This document shows positions 34,424 through 43,269 of a stretch of 51,029 nucleotides of DNA, piece by piece. The stretch covers positions 1-51,029 of the forward strand of contig CAKOZD010000010.1 of assembly GCA_934131175.1 (NCBI GenBank), written 5' to 3'. Position 1 is the first letter of the stretch. Each line of letters opens with the position of its first letter. Made by a program: the position numbers and the translations under genes. The notes under the pieces are model-generated. The model ran no database searches. It was given only the letters and a program-made list of their open reading frames with translations, and was not told the DNA's origin. Origin of the DNA: an uncultured Bacilli bacterium (GTDB lineage Bacteria > Bacillota_I > Bacilli_A > RF39 > UBA660).

Positions 34424-36051
34424 TAAATAACTTCTAAATTATCTCTATTTATAGACACTATTTTCTTCATACTATAAATATTAGAAATAGTATCTAAAGT
34501 AATATTAGAAGCTTCAATATTTTGAATAATATTAATAAAACTTAAAGTATCTAAAGTAGAATCAATATTGTCTTTATTTATTAATTCATCAGTTATATTA
34601 ATCTCTAAGAGTTTATATTTAAGACAAATAATATTAGTAATATCAAATTCTACTAAGCAATTAGTCTTTCTTAAGAATAAATTATTTGGATTAAAAATAA
34701 ATCTAAAGTAATCATCTACATTTTCTTCTAAACTTTTATTAGCAAAATCATCATTTTTAACAAAACATTTTGAGATAAAGTTAAATGATGTAAGACTAAT
34801 CATAAACAAATCATATATCGTAGCAGACTCATTTAAATTATTAAGATTATTAGTAATCTCTAAATCATTATACTCATCATATAAAGTCTTTAATTTAGTA
34901 ATTTGTTCATTCATTTTAAGCATTGCATTCTTCATTTTAACTTCATTTTTTCTTGCTAAAAAACCAATTCCACATGCTTTTAAATATTCTTTATAGATAC
35001 CTTCTCTTACTTTTTCTTCTCTCTCTATTTCCTTTTTCTTACTTAAAAAACTACTTTTAGCACTTTCTCTATCTTTATATCTTTTTAATAAATCATCTAC
35101 TATAAATTCATATTTATAATATTTTTTTAATTCATTTAAAGTTAAATACAAACTCATAATAGAAGAATTATAATTATTTTTATCATACTCATCTAATTTA
35201 TCATAATCGTCTGTAAAAGTATTATAGTTTTTTACTCTTGTAGGACTTCCTATTAAGTAATCATTAATCTTTCTTTTATCATCAAGAAATACCTTTGTAT
35301 TATAATACTCATCTCTTGCTATTTTCTTACCAACATTGTCTCTTAATAGTATATATTCATTAATAATATTATCAGATGATATACCACTCTCAGTAATATT
35401 TTTTTCCACATAACTTGTTAAAAATTTATTTATCTCTTTTTCATATTTAGAAACTATATTAATTAAATTCATTTTTAATTGCAATTTAATATCAGGGCAT
35501 TTAAAGTAAATTGATTCAAAAGTATCATTCATATTATTATTAAATTTATAATTTTTAAAATAATCTTTCATATACATTTCAGTAAACATAGTATATTTAA
35601 AATCATTACAAGTTAAAGTAATATTAAATTCACGAAACTTATCAATAAACATCTTAATACTAAAATTTAATTCATCTAAAGAAGTGTCTTCATTAATAGC
35701 AGCTATTATAAAATCTAGTTTTAATTTAAAACTATCTGTAATATTACAATTTAATTTAACAAGCTCCAAAAGTGAATTAACGCGTTTTTTATAATCTTCA
35801 TATTCTAAAGATTTATCTTTTGGCATAAGATTTTTTACTCTTTTTACCATTTCATTTTCTAATTGAATTTTATAATTAGAAAATATATTAAGTTGTCTAT
35901 TAACATAATTATTTCTATTATTTACAGCTTCTTTATGAAACTTTTCTTTTACTCTTTTAGTACCTGTTTCAGTTTCTAATTTAAAATTATCAATATGATT
36001 TTTATCAATATTAATTTCTTTAGTAATAGGTAATTCATCAACTTTGCTCAT
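34423..36051 (-). CDS. Hypothetical large cytoplasmic helical protein
   Basis: 542 residues, with no signal peptide or membrane segment, helical and rich in Lys, Asn, Asp and Ile. A coiled-coil stretch at about 335-400 contains KKKEIEREEKVREGIYKEY and NAMLKMNEQITKLKTLYDEY. No family is recognised. It starts inside the small upstream gene, with GAGGGGGAT as its ribosome site, and ends with its own terminator. It is placed between the major subunit operon and the giant-protein operon. A scaffold role in the same process is possible but rests on position only. Confidence 0.65.
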   Translation of the reverse strand: MSKVDELPITKEINIDKNHIDNFKLETETGTKRVKEKFHKEAVNNRNNYVNRQLNIFSNYKIQLENEMVKRVKNLMPKDKSLEYEDYKKRVNSLLELVKLNCNITDSFKLKLDFIIAAINEDTSLDELNFSIKMFIDKFREFNITLTCNDFKYTMFTEMYMKDYFKNYKFNNNMNDTFESIYFKCPDIKLQLKMNLINIVSKYEKEINKFLTSYVEKNITESGISSDNIINEYILLRDNVGKKIARDEYYNTKVFLDDKRKINDYLIGSPTRVKNYNTFTDDYDKLDEYDKNNYNSSIMSLYLTLNELKKYYKYEFIVDDLLKRYKDRESAKSSFLSKKKEIEREEKVREGIYKEYLKACGIGFLARKNEVKMKNAMLKMNEQITKLKTLYDEYNDLEITNNLNNLNESATIYDLFMISLTSFNFISKCFVKNDDFANKSLEENVDDYFRFIFNPNNLFLRKTNCLVEFDITNIICLKYKLLEINITDELINKDNIDSTLDTLSFINIIQNIEASNITLDTISNIYSMKKIVSINRDNLEVI

Positions 36052-36175
36052 TTTTATCCCCCTCTTCTAAAGAAATAATACTTCCATTTAAATATTCTAT
36101 ATGTTTAATTACTTTATTATATAATTCAAGTAATTCTTTTTCAGTTAAATCAGTAAGAATAATTTCTTCTTGCAT
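36038..36175 (-). CDS. Small 45-residue protein overlapping the next gene
   Basis: ATG 36173-36175 follows GAGGTG by 6 bases and the frame ends at TGA 36038-36040. The product begins MQEEIILTDLTEKELLELYN and is one amphipathic helix with Leu spacing, acidic overall. It overlaps the start of the 542-residue gene by 14 bases, and that gene's ribosome site lies inside it, so translation is probably coupled. No separate promoter is visible after the terminator at 36191-36218. Expression may depend on read-through from the subunit operon. Confidence 0.6.
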   Translation of the reverse strand: MQEEIILTDLTEKELLELYNKVIKHIEYLNGSIISLEEGDKNEQS

Positions 36176-36190
36176 ATTATCACCTCAATA

Positions 36191-36218
36191 GAATAAAAAG
36201 CCTTCAATCGAAGGCTTA
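36191..36218 (-). terminator. Strong terminator or attenuator after the major subunit gene
   Basis: An 8-bp stem with GC pairs (36199-36206 AAGCCTTC with 36211-36218, loop AATC) is followed by TTTATTC on the minus strand. The next gene starts 16 bases beyond with no promoter seen, so partial read-through is likely. Confidence 0.85.
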
Positions 36219-36234
36219 ATATTAATAATTTTTA

Positions 36235-37251
36235 TTATGCATTTTTAGTTGCATCAATACTAAATGCTAAATTGAATGATAAAGATCCACCTGATGCTTT
36301 ATCTTCACAGTCAACATCTTGTCCTTCAACCCACATATAAACTCTTACTTTAGTAATACCTTCTTTAATATCAAAAGCATTTAAACGAGCATCATCAGGG
36401 ATTCCAGATTTTGGACTCTCATGAGTAGTAACATCAGTAAAGTATTGAGTATCTTTACTATTTAATAATACATTATTTTCTTTTGTAATATTAGACTTAA
36501 CTCCAACATATGCTAATTTACCAGCACCTGTTGCTGTAGTAGTTAATGCATAAGTATTTCTTGCATTATCGATTGCTGATGCAGTATGTACATCATAATT
36601 TGGTTCCCAAATATATGGTGCTTGAGCATCTTTTAAAGCTTGTGCTTTAGCAGGTTCAGAACCATATGCTACATTTCCTTCAACAACGAATGCTACACGA
36701 GCAGCGTTTTGAATTCCAGAATCAGTTCCATTTGCAGTAGCATCAACATTTGATCCCTCAGTTAAATAAATTTTATGTGCTTCATTACTTTGGAAGAATA
36801 AATCAAATGCTACAAAATCTCCTGTAGAACCATTTTGCTCAGTTGATTTTTCTGCAGTTAAAATATTATTACCTGTATCAGTATTAGTAACAATTGTTCC
36901 TTTATACATATTCATAAAACCTGTTGTACCATCAGTTTCACCAACAGTTGAAATTGGTGCCATTATACCATTTAATCCTTTTGTTGGTAATTGGTTAACA
37001 ACTCCAGCCCAAGCAGCATTATGAATATCATCATTTGTAATTAATGATTTCCAGTTAGTAGCATCAGTTGAAATTTGTAAACCTGTACTTGTTGTAACAT
37101 TAACATCAATGCTAGAAACAGTAACAGTTCTATTAGCAGTAAACCATGCATAAGTACTTGCAGTTAAAATAATACCAGTAAATAAAACCATGATAAACGC
37201 CATTAGTATTCGTCTTCTTTTGCGATTTTGTTTAGCTTCGCTTTTTTTCAT
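36235..37251 (-). CDS. SipW-type secreted subunit, likely the major surface protein
   Basis: 338 residues. The signal KKSEAKQNRKRRR plus a helix at about 15-32 ends in STYAWFTAN, a classic SipW-cognate junction. The mature protein is more Ala/Gly/Thr-rich and less Lys/Ile-rich than its neighbours, and the DNA is visibly less AT-rich. That fits an abundant secreted protein. Near the end is YMWVEGQDVDCEDKASGG, a motif shared with the anchored protein encoded just upstream. The gene starts inside the end of that upstream gene, behind GGAGTG, and is followed by a strong terminator. Confidence 0.78.
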   Translation of the reverse strand: MKKSEAKQNRKRRRILMAFIMVLFTGIILTASTYAWFTANRTVTVSSIDVNVTTSTGLQISTDATNWKSLITNDDIHNAAWAGVVNQLPTKGLNGIMAPISTVGETDGTTGFMNMYKGTIVTNTDTGNNILTAEKSTEQNGSTGDFVAFDLFFQSNEAHKIYLTEGSNVDATANGTDSGIQNAARVAFVVEGNVAYGSEPAKAQALKDAQAPYIWEPNYDVHTASAIDNARNTYALTTTATGAGKLAYVGVKSNITKENNVLLNSKDTQYFTDVTTHESPKSGIPDDARLNAFDIKEGITKVRVYMWVEGQDVDCEDKASGGSLSFNLAFSIDATKNA

Positions 37252-37969
37252 TTACTTTCACTCCTTTATTTGTTTTATCAGTATGTTCTTCAGTGATATC
37301 CATATGCATTTTAATCTCTCCACCAAGAAGTTCATTCTTGCAATCAGGATCATCACCTTCAATCCAAACAACAATAGTATATCGGTCTTTTGCATTAGGC
37401 TTAAAGTCTTTTCTTTGCTCTAAAACTGCAATAGATTTTGAAACAAATTTCTTAGTACCTTCCTCTGCACTGCCGTCTAGTTTACTCTTCTTTGCATAAA
37501 CTACTTTTTCACCGTTTCTAATAATCATAATTCTAATAGCCTCATCTACATTTTTTATAGAATCATCAACATCAATTTCATACCAATAATGAACAGTCTC
37601 TTTTCCAGCATTTATAACATAAAAAGTATATGCTATATAGTTATCTCCATTATGTGCTCCAGTACCCTGCTTATCAATATCTTCAGGTAACCATTTAATA
37701 GATATATTATCCATATAATCTATTGTATCAGCAGCAAGCTCACGAGACTTACCAGACAACTTTCCATTCTCAGACAAATAGATATTCTTTCTATTAGACA
37801 TATTTTTATCAAGATTAACAGTGAATCTACCACCTTGATAAACAATATATAAAAATAAATAAATTACTGAAATAAAAATTATTAATAGCAAAAAGATAAT
37901 CCAAATTATTTTCTTTAACAACTTCTTCTTGTATACTGTCTCAGCTTTTACTTCAACACTTTTACTCAT
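37232..37969 (-). CDS. Membrane-anchored partner of the major subunit
   Basis: 245 residues from ATG 37967-37969, after GTGGTG; the frame from 37981 adds four residues. The start is basic, with a helix at about 20-44 (IIWIIFLLLIIFISVIYLFL). The junction lacks the Ala-Tyr-Ala type site, so it may stay anchored. The extracellular part has IAYTFYVINAGKETVHYWYEI, a beta-sandwich strand pattern, and VVWIEGDDPDCKNELLGG, the same W-E-G-x-D-x-D-C motif as the next gene. The last 20 bases overlap that gene. I suggest a base or anchor protein for the subunit that follows. Confidence 0.7.
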   Translation of the reverse strand: MSKSVEVKAETVYKKKLLKKIIWIIFLLLIIFISVIYLFLYIVYQGGRFTVNLDKNMSNRKNIYLSENGKLSGKSRELAADTIDYMDNISIKWLPEDIDKQGTGAHNGDNYIAYTFYVINAGKETVHYWYEIDVDDSIKNVDEAIRIMIIRNGEKVVYAKKSKLDGSAEEGTKKFVSKSIAVLEQRKDFKPNAKDRYTIVVWIEGDDPDCKNELLGGEIKMHMDITEEHTDKTNKGVKVNEKKRS

Positions 37970-38040
37970 AATATTCACCACTTCTATATATTATTACACA
38001 CGTACCAAGCAATTCCACCCTTCCTACTATGTCTACTATA

Positions 38041-38069
38041 AATTTAGCATAATTAAACTTAATTATCAA
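38041..38069 (-). promoter_or_regulatory. Strong promoter of the major subunit operon
   Basis: The minus strand has TTGATA (38064-38069), a 17-bp spacer ending in TGC, and TAAATT (38041-38046). Both -35 and extended -10 are present, unlike most promoters here. The leader is about 65 bases. Confidence 0.65.
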
Positions 38070-38084
38070 TAATAAAAATCGAAA

Positions 38085-38104
38085 AATGTCAAATTATAGA
38101 CATT
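38085..38104 (-). terminator. Possible terminator after the NlpC/P60-like gene
   Basis: A 6-bp stem (38085-38090 AATGTC with 38099-38104) is followed by TTTCGATTTTTATT on the minus strand and overlaps the stop at 38103-38105. The stem is short. Confidence 0.4.
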
Positions 38105-38618
38105 AAAAATCAAGTAATTTACCACTATATATAAGTGATAATCCGTCCATATGTGTAAAGTCCATAGGTTTAATAATATCCGGTAAATCAAGTTCTAAAT
38201 CAGTTTTATCAAGTACATACTTAACAAATTCAGCACAATAAAAGCAATTTTTTCTCTTTACTCTCAAGTGTAAAGCAACTGCAAATAAACCTATCAAATT
38301 AAACTTATACGTATTTTTATCAATCTCAATTTTCTTAATATTTCTTAATATCTCATTATATACTCTATCATCTACTTCTATAGAATATATCTTTGCTTTA
38401 GTATTCTTAAATCTTTTAAATGTACCATATTTAGGAGATTCATGAACAAATCCTCCAACAAAAGGATTATATGCATGAAGTCTTCCAAAACTATACATAT
38501 AGTTTAAATTTTCATCAAGTGATATAGATACATGAGAAAACTCTTTTCTTGTATAAATATTTACTATTCTAGATAAAAATGTACCTGTATGTGTTAAAAC
38601 TATATATACTTTTTTCAT
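38103..38618 (-). CDS. Permuted NlpC/P60-like (YiiX-type) papain-fold protein
   Basis: 171 residues without a signal peptide. The His comes early (EFSHVSISLDE, His29) and the Cys late (NCFYCAEFVKYVL, Cys128). That is the circularly permuted order of the YiiX/LRAT-like branch of NlpC/P60, whose members act on amide or lipid-ester bonds. GGRLH-like SFGRLHAY and the final DIIKPMDF fit the family. The start has AGGAG upstream. It is a single-gene unit beside the surface region. The substrate is unknown and could be intracellular. Confidence 0.72.
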   Translation of the reverse strand: MKKVYIVLTHTGTFLSRIVNIYTRKEFSHVSISLDENLNYMYSFGRLHAYNPFVGGFVHESPKYGTFKRFKNTKAKIYSIEVDDRVYNEILRNIKKIEIDKNTYKFNLIGLFAVALHLRVKRKNCFYCAEFVKYVLDKTDLELDLPDIIKPMDFTHMDGLSLIYSGKLLDF

Positions 38619-38745
38619 AATACTACGCTTACTCCTATCTTTATAAGAGTATAAAATAAATTTAAGAAAAAAGAAAGTTTTAAGGGAATCTTTTATTTAA
38701 AAGAAAAATTTATTATGATATTATTTATAACAGAGGTGATGTAAT

Positions 38746-41547
38746 ATGATAGCTAATTTTAAAGACGAATATAATAAATATGATTTTTATAATGAAGATG
38801 ACTGGGAACAATTACTTAATACACTGAAAAATAATCCCTTAGCACTACAATTTGTAGATACCAAATTTAGAGAAAGTTATAAATTTATGAATCAAGCTGT
38901 TAAAAAGAATCCAAATACACTTAAATTTGGAATTCCAGAAATAAGGGGTAATGAAAAAATAGTAATTGATGCAGTAATAAATGATCCTAGAGTGCTTATT
39001 TTTGCAAGTCCAAGATTACAAAAAAGCAAAAATATTCTAGAAATAATTGAAGTATTTAATGATAAAAATGCTTTTAAAAACGCTAGTAACTCAATTAAAA
39101 ATAACGAAAAATTAGTTTTTAAGTTGATGAATCTATATCCTGAAAATTATAAATATATTGGACAACAATTAAAAGAAAATGAAAAAATTGCATATATTGC
39201 TATAACAAAAATACCAGAAAATTTAAATTATGCAGATAAAACTTTGCAATGTGATGAAGAATTTATACTACGATTAATGTATTCTAGATGTAATAACATA
39301 GAGAATGCATTTCCATTTGTTGGAAAAAAATTAAAACGTAATAAAGAGTTCATATTAAAAGATCTCAAAAGAAACAAAAAAAGAGCATATATTTTTCCTA
39401 AAAAAACATTCTTTTATTATATAGATGAATCACTTAAAAAAAATAAACAATTCTTACTTAGTGCAGCAGAAATAGCACCAGAATTAGTTTTCAACCTAAA
39501 TAAAGACTTATCAAATAATTTTAATTTTATGGTAAAATTTGCAAAACTTTCTTATTTTAACACTAAATATGCAAGTGATACATTAAAAGATAATGATGAA
39601 TTCATAGCAAAAATTATATTAAAGTATCCTAAATGCTTTATATATGCAAGTGATAGGCTTAAAAATGATGAAGACTACATCTTAAAACATATTAATAAAA
39701 CCCCTGAAATCATAAAATATTGTAGTAGTTCATTAAAAAAGAATACTGATTTTATTTCAAAAGTTAAAAATATAAATACTAATTATTTAGAATATTTTGA
39801 ATATGAATCTTTTATAAATGATGACATGGTATTAAAATCAAAAAATAATTCAACAGATGCTGAAGCAATAAAAAAACTACTTGAAAATATCATAGCTAAA
39901 TATCCAGAAAAAGTATTACTGCTTAGTGAAAGAATAAGAGATGATGAAGAATATATGCTTAGTTTAATTGCTAAGAACCCTGCTGTATTATCATATGTAT
40001 CTGATAGATTAAAAAATGATATTAATTTTAATACTAAAGTACTTACAAAATATCCAAAAGCAACCCATTATGCATCTGAATATATACAAAAAAATCATGA
40101 TATTAATATTGCAATTCTAAAAGAAAATAAATCTAATTTAGATTACATGAGTGACTCTCTAAAACGCGATGCTACTTTTATTGCAAGAGCAACATTCGAA
40201 TGTGATAATAATATAATTAGATATATAAAAAATGATTATGCAAGAGCACAAGCACTAGATATATTAACTAAGGAAAACAAAATTAATCAAGTATTAGCAA
40301 CCGAAGATAGTGTTTATGATTTACTAACAAGAGACCATTACGCTTTCAGTCATTTAAGTATTGAAATAAGAGATACTGAGGAATATGCAATAAGAGCTAT
40401 ACAACATCTATATCTTAATTACAAATATATTAGTGATAGACTTAAAAATGATTATAAATTCAATGTAAAATTATTAAAGGAAACTACAAGTGGAGGTATG
40501 AGTGAATTCTTTGTAAATAAATTTAAAGATAATGAAGAATTAATGACAACATGTATTCGTAGAAGTTGGGGTTCATATAATTTTCTTTCACCAAGACTTA
40601 AAAATGATCCTGAGTTCAATGCAAAACTTGTTTGTTATATTGGAGATAATATTAGTAAATATATTTCACAAAAAATCACTATAAATCCAATATTTATAAA
40701 TTATTTAAAAGAAAATGGTATTGATGTTTCAAAATATGAAGCAATTATTGAAGAACAAAAAAATGAAATTGTTAAACAAGAAAGAATATATTTAAAAATA
40801 TGTAAAGAGTTTATTGAAGAAAAAAAATCAAATCCAAAATTAACTAAAAATGAATTTATTTCTAATAAAAATATTAGTTCTTTTGATTTTGATAATGCTA
40901 TAAATTATATAAAAGAAATAGATTTAACACTTTATGAATACATTAAAACATCTCTAAAAATGAATAGTCAAAGATATATGCATAAAAAAGACCAAATTAT
41001 TGATAAATTTTTCAATGATTTAAAAAACGGGGTAAGTTTAAATAATGGAGAAACAAGAGAATGTAATATAATTGACTTTTATAATTATTTTGGAAGATTT
41101 GGTATTAATTGTAACATGAAAGATTTTAAAGATTTTGTTGATCAACCATTAGATAGCGATTCAGTTAGAACTCTAAGAAAATTCTTTCAAACTAATAAAG
41201 TAACTTTTATAAACTATGCACAAGAATATAAAGGAAAACGAGTTTATATAGTTGATGATAAACAAATAGAAGCAACATTAGAACAAAAGAAGTATGTAGT
41301 ATATTTGATGACAAAAAATAATTTTCCAAATGACTCAAAAACATATTCTCTACTTTTAAGAGCTTTAGTAAAAGGAAGATTAAAATTAGAATATGGATAT
41401 TTGCTTAATAATGAGAATATAGATACAAATGAAAATGTAGATTCTTCTGAAAATCAAGATGAATTAATAGAAAGAGTTAACCAATTAATTGAAGAACAAG
41501 CAAATAGTACTTATAATGAGGATACAACAGGTTCTGTAAAACATTAA
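38746..41547 (+). CDS. Large DUF4116-type repeat protein
   Basis: 933 residues. Residues about 1-620 are made of roughly 25-residue helical repeats of the form ASDRLKNDEDYILKHINKTP, where 'SxxLKxN(D/E)' starts each unit, as in DUF4116 proteins. The C-terminal 290 residues are different: a long charged helix (IVKQERIYLKICKEFIEEKK) followed by a mixed domain with VDDKQIEATLEQKKYVVYLM. The protein has no signal peptide. The start follows GAGGTGATG, and a possible -10 (TATGAT, 38714-38719) lies upstream. The function of the repeats is unknown; they presumably form a superhelical binding surface. It is the longest plus-strand gene in the window. Confidence 0.8.
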   Translation: MIANFKDEYNKYDFYNEDDWEQLLNTLKNNPLALQFVDTKFRESYKFMNQAVKKNPNTLKFGIPEIRGNEKIVIDAVINDPRVLIFASPRLQKSKNILEIIEVFNDKNAFKNASNSIKNNEKLVFKLMNLYPENYKYIGQQLKENEKIAYIAITKIPENLNYADKTLQCDEEFILRLMYSRCNNIENAFPFVGKKLKRNKEFILKDLKRNKKRAYIFPKKTFFYYIDESLKKNKQFLLSAAEIAPELVFNLNKDLSNNFNFMVKFAKLSYFNTKYASDTLKDNDEFIAKIILKYPKCFIYASDRLKNDEDYILKHINKTPEIIKYCSSSLKKNTDFISKVKNINTNYLEYFEYESFINDDMVLKSKNNSTDAEAIKKLLENIIAKYPEKVLLLSERIRDDEEYMLSLIAKNPAVLSYVSDRLKNDINFNTKVLTKYPKATHYASEYIQKNHDINIAILKENKSNLDYMSDSLKRDATFIARATFECDNNIIRYIKNDYARAQALDILTKENKINQVLATEDSVYDLLTRDHYAFSHLSIEIRDTEEYAIRAIQHLYLNYKYISDRLKNDYKFNVKLLKETTSGGMSEFFVNKFKDNEELMTTCIRRSWGSYNFLSPRLKNDPEFNAKLVCYIGDNISKYISQKITINPIFINYLKENGIDVSKYEAIIEEQKNEIVKQERIYLKICKEFIEEKKSNPKLTKNEFISNKNISSFDFDNAINYIKEIDLTLYEYIKTSLKMNSQRYMHKKDQIIDKFFNDLKNGVSLNNGETRECNIIDFYNYFGRFGINCNMKDFKDFVDQPLDSDSVRTLRKFFQTNKVTFINYAQEYKGKRVYIVDDKQIEATLEQKKYVVYLMTKNNFPNDSKTYSLLLRALVKGRLKLEYGYLLNNENIDTNENVDSSENQDELIERVNQLIEEQANSTYNEDTTGSVKH

Positions 41548-41553
41548 AGTAAT

Positions 41554-41586
41554 GAAAGATGCTAAATAAAGACATCTTTCTTTTTT
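41554..41586 (+). terminator. Rho-independent terminator of the DUF4116 gene
   Basis: An 8-bp stem GAAAGATG/CATCTTTC (41554-41561, 41573-41580) is followed by T6 on the plus strand. Confidence 0.88.
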
Positions 41587-41591
41587 ATACA

Positions 41592-41621
41592 AAACAAAAG
41601 AAGAACTTTTTCAAGTTCTTC
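41592..41621 (-). terminator. Rho-independent terminator of the tRNA unit
   Basis: A 9-bp stem (41600-41608 with 41613-41621, loop TTTC) is followed by TTTTGTTTTG on the minus strand, about 40 bases past the tRNA-Thr. Confidence 0.8.
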
Positions 41622-41660
41622 AAAATGTGTTATCAAACAATATATGTTTAAATTTAATAA

Positions 41661-41736
<76 letters not shown>

Positions 41737-41794
41737 ATCACAATAAGATTATATATGATAATAATTTAAATTGTCAATATATAAAAATTAAAAA

Positions 41795-41881
41795 TGGTGC
41801 TCCCATCCGGACTTGAACCGGAACTCTATTGCTAGAAGCAGATTTTGAGTCTGCCGCGTCTACCAATTCCGCCATGGGAGC
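41795..41881 (-). tRNA. tRNA-Leu (anticodon CAA)
   Basis: On the minus strand it starts GCTCCCATGGCGG. The anticodon loop is CTCAAAA between GCAGA and TCTGC. A variable arm follows (class II tRNA), then the T-arm GGTTCAAGTCC and TGGGAGC. CCA is encoded (41795-41797). It reads the Leu codon TTG. Together with the tRNA-Thr it forms one unit. Confidence 0.96.
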
Positions 41882-41893
41882 ATCAACAATTAG

Positions 41894-41902
41894 ATTATAT
41901 CA
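41894..41902 (-). promoter_or_regulatory. Extended -10 promoter of the tRNA unit
   Basis: The minus strand reads TGATATAAT in TATGATATAATC, 12 bases before the tRNA-Leu 5' end. The -35 is weak. Confidence 0.6.
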
Positions 41903-41926
41903 TAATAACTAGAAACTTGTACATAA

Positions 41927-42679
41927 TTATTTTCTAATTGTCGAATTTTCAATTAAATTTCTATAGTCTTTTCTATATACTCTTTTAGGAATCAACTTAA
42001 CTTTTAAAATAGCAGTATCTCCATTTAATGAAATGTCATAAACATATCCTAAACTCTCACTATTTATTAAAAATTCATTTTGAGAAACACTATAAGATAA
42101 ATCATTATTTTTTAAATATACACCTTCATTAAAGTCTCTTGGAACATCATATTCTATTAAAACATTTCTGTATACTCCATCTGGTATTTCTCTTTTAAAA
42201 TATGAAGTATCTCTTAAAAAAGAAGTTGATGTAAAACCATAATCGAATAAATATTTATTATTTAAATTAGTTAATTCACTTATGTTTTCAATACCATATT
42301 CTTTAAAAAATGATATTGATACTCCTCTAAAAACTTTAAAATTATTAGAAGATGAATTCTTACTATTAAGTAGTATATCATTTAACTCTCTGGCAATTTC
42401 TAAACATCTATTTTTAAATTTTTCATCCCCATCATAAGAATAATCCCAACTACCATTAATAGCATTATTAACATACTGATAAATATATCCAGAATAACTT
42501 CTAAAAGTAGATAGGCAATCTTCACTATAATCTTCGTTTAAATAATCAATATCATCTACATTTTTATATTCTAAATATTCTCTATCATCACTTATAATAT
42601 ATTCTCTTATATTATTAATTTCTTCATTATCTAAAAATCTAAACAAACTATCTACTTTTTTTGAATATCCTTTTTCCAC
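41927..42679 (-). CDS. ADP-ribosyltransferase-like protein
   Basis: 250 residues. It carries the R-S-E triad of the C3/VIP2-like ART fold: Arg118 (KVFRGVS), STS at 151-153 (GFTSTSF), and Gln200-x-Glu202 (SQNEFLI). Spacing and order are right, and the QxE form is that of C3-type enzymes that modify Asn. The N-terminal 100 residues are helical and acidic. No signal peptide is seen. It begins at GTG 42677-42679, overlapping the scpB stop by one base (TAGTG), so it is translated in the condensin operon. Export by the nearby type VII machine or intracellular action are both possible. Activity is untested. Confidence 0.75.
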   Translation of the reverse strand: MEKGYSKKVDSLFRFLDNEEINNIREYIISDDREYLEYKNVDDIDYLNEDYSEDCLSTFRSYSGYIYQYVNNAINGSWDYSYDGDEKFKNRCLEIARELNDILLNSKNSSSNNFKVFRGVSISFFKEYGIENISELTNLNNKYLFDYGFTSTSFLRDTSYFKREIPDGVYRNVLIEYDVPRDFNEGVYLKNNDLSYSVSQNEFLINSESLGYVYDISLNGDTAILKVKLIPKRVYRKDYRNLIENSTIRK

Positions 42680-43269
42680 TACTCTACACTTTCTCTTTCT
42701 GTATATTTTGAAGTATATAAATCTGAACTTTCATTCTCATCACTTTCATTTTCTTTAACACTTTCAAGAATTTTATCAATGTCAGGTAAATCTTCTATAC
42801 TAGCAAGTCCAAAGTAATCTAAAAATTCATGAGTTGTCTCATATAATATAGGTCTACCAGGGACATCACTCCTACCCGCTTCTTTAATAAATCCTTTTGC
42901 AACTAACTTTCTTATTATAGAAGTTGAACCTACTCCTCTTAATGTATCAACTTGAATTCTTGTGATTGGTTCATTATAAGCAATGATTGCTAATGTTTCT
43001 AATGCTGCTTGTGATAAGAAATTGGTTTCTGGATTTTCAATTAACTTTTGATAATACTCTTTATGCTCAAATTTAGTAGTTATTTTAAATCTATTGCCTA
43101 AAAAATCTATTCTAAGTCCACGACTTTCATCTTCATAATCATGTTTTAATTCTCTTATCAAATTTTTCGCAGACTCTTCATCTATATTTAATACATCTTC
43201 TATTTGTTCAATTGTAAGTCCATCTTCTCCAACAACAAATAAAAGTCCCTCTAAAACTGCCTTATTCAC
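42679..43269 (-). CDS. scpB: ScpB, segregation and condensation protein B
   Basis: 196 residues with the ScpB winged-helix pattern: LLFVVGEDGLTIEQIEDVL, then SQAALETLAIIAYNEPITRIQVDTLRGV and RSDVPGRPILYETT, all strongly conserved in the family. ScpB forms the regulatory part of the Smc-ScpAB condensin that organises and segregates the chromosome. Translation begins at GTG 43267-43269, sharing a base with the scpA TAG stop. The acidic Ser/Glu-rich tail is usual. The length fits (180-200). Confidence 0.95.
   Translation of the reverse strand: MNKAVLEGLLFVVGEDGLTIEQIEDVLNIDEESAKNLIRELKHDYEDESRGLRIDFLGNRFKITTKFEHKEYYQKLIENPETNFLSQAALETLAIIAYNEPITRIQVDTLRGVGSTSIIRKLVAKGFIKEAGRSDVPGRPILYETTHEFLDYFGLASIEDLPDIDKILESVKENESDENESSDLYTSKYTERESVE

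Noticed and set aside
36038..36175. TGA read as Trp (Mycoplasma-like code)
   Set aside because: TGA serves as a natural stop here and at 46488, and Trp codons in conserved motifs are TGG.
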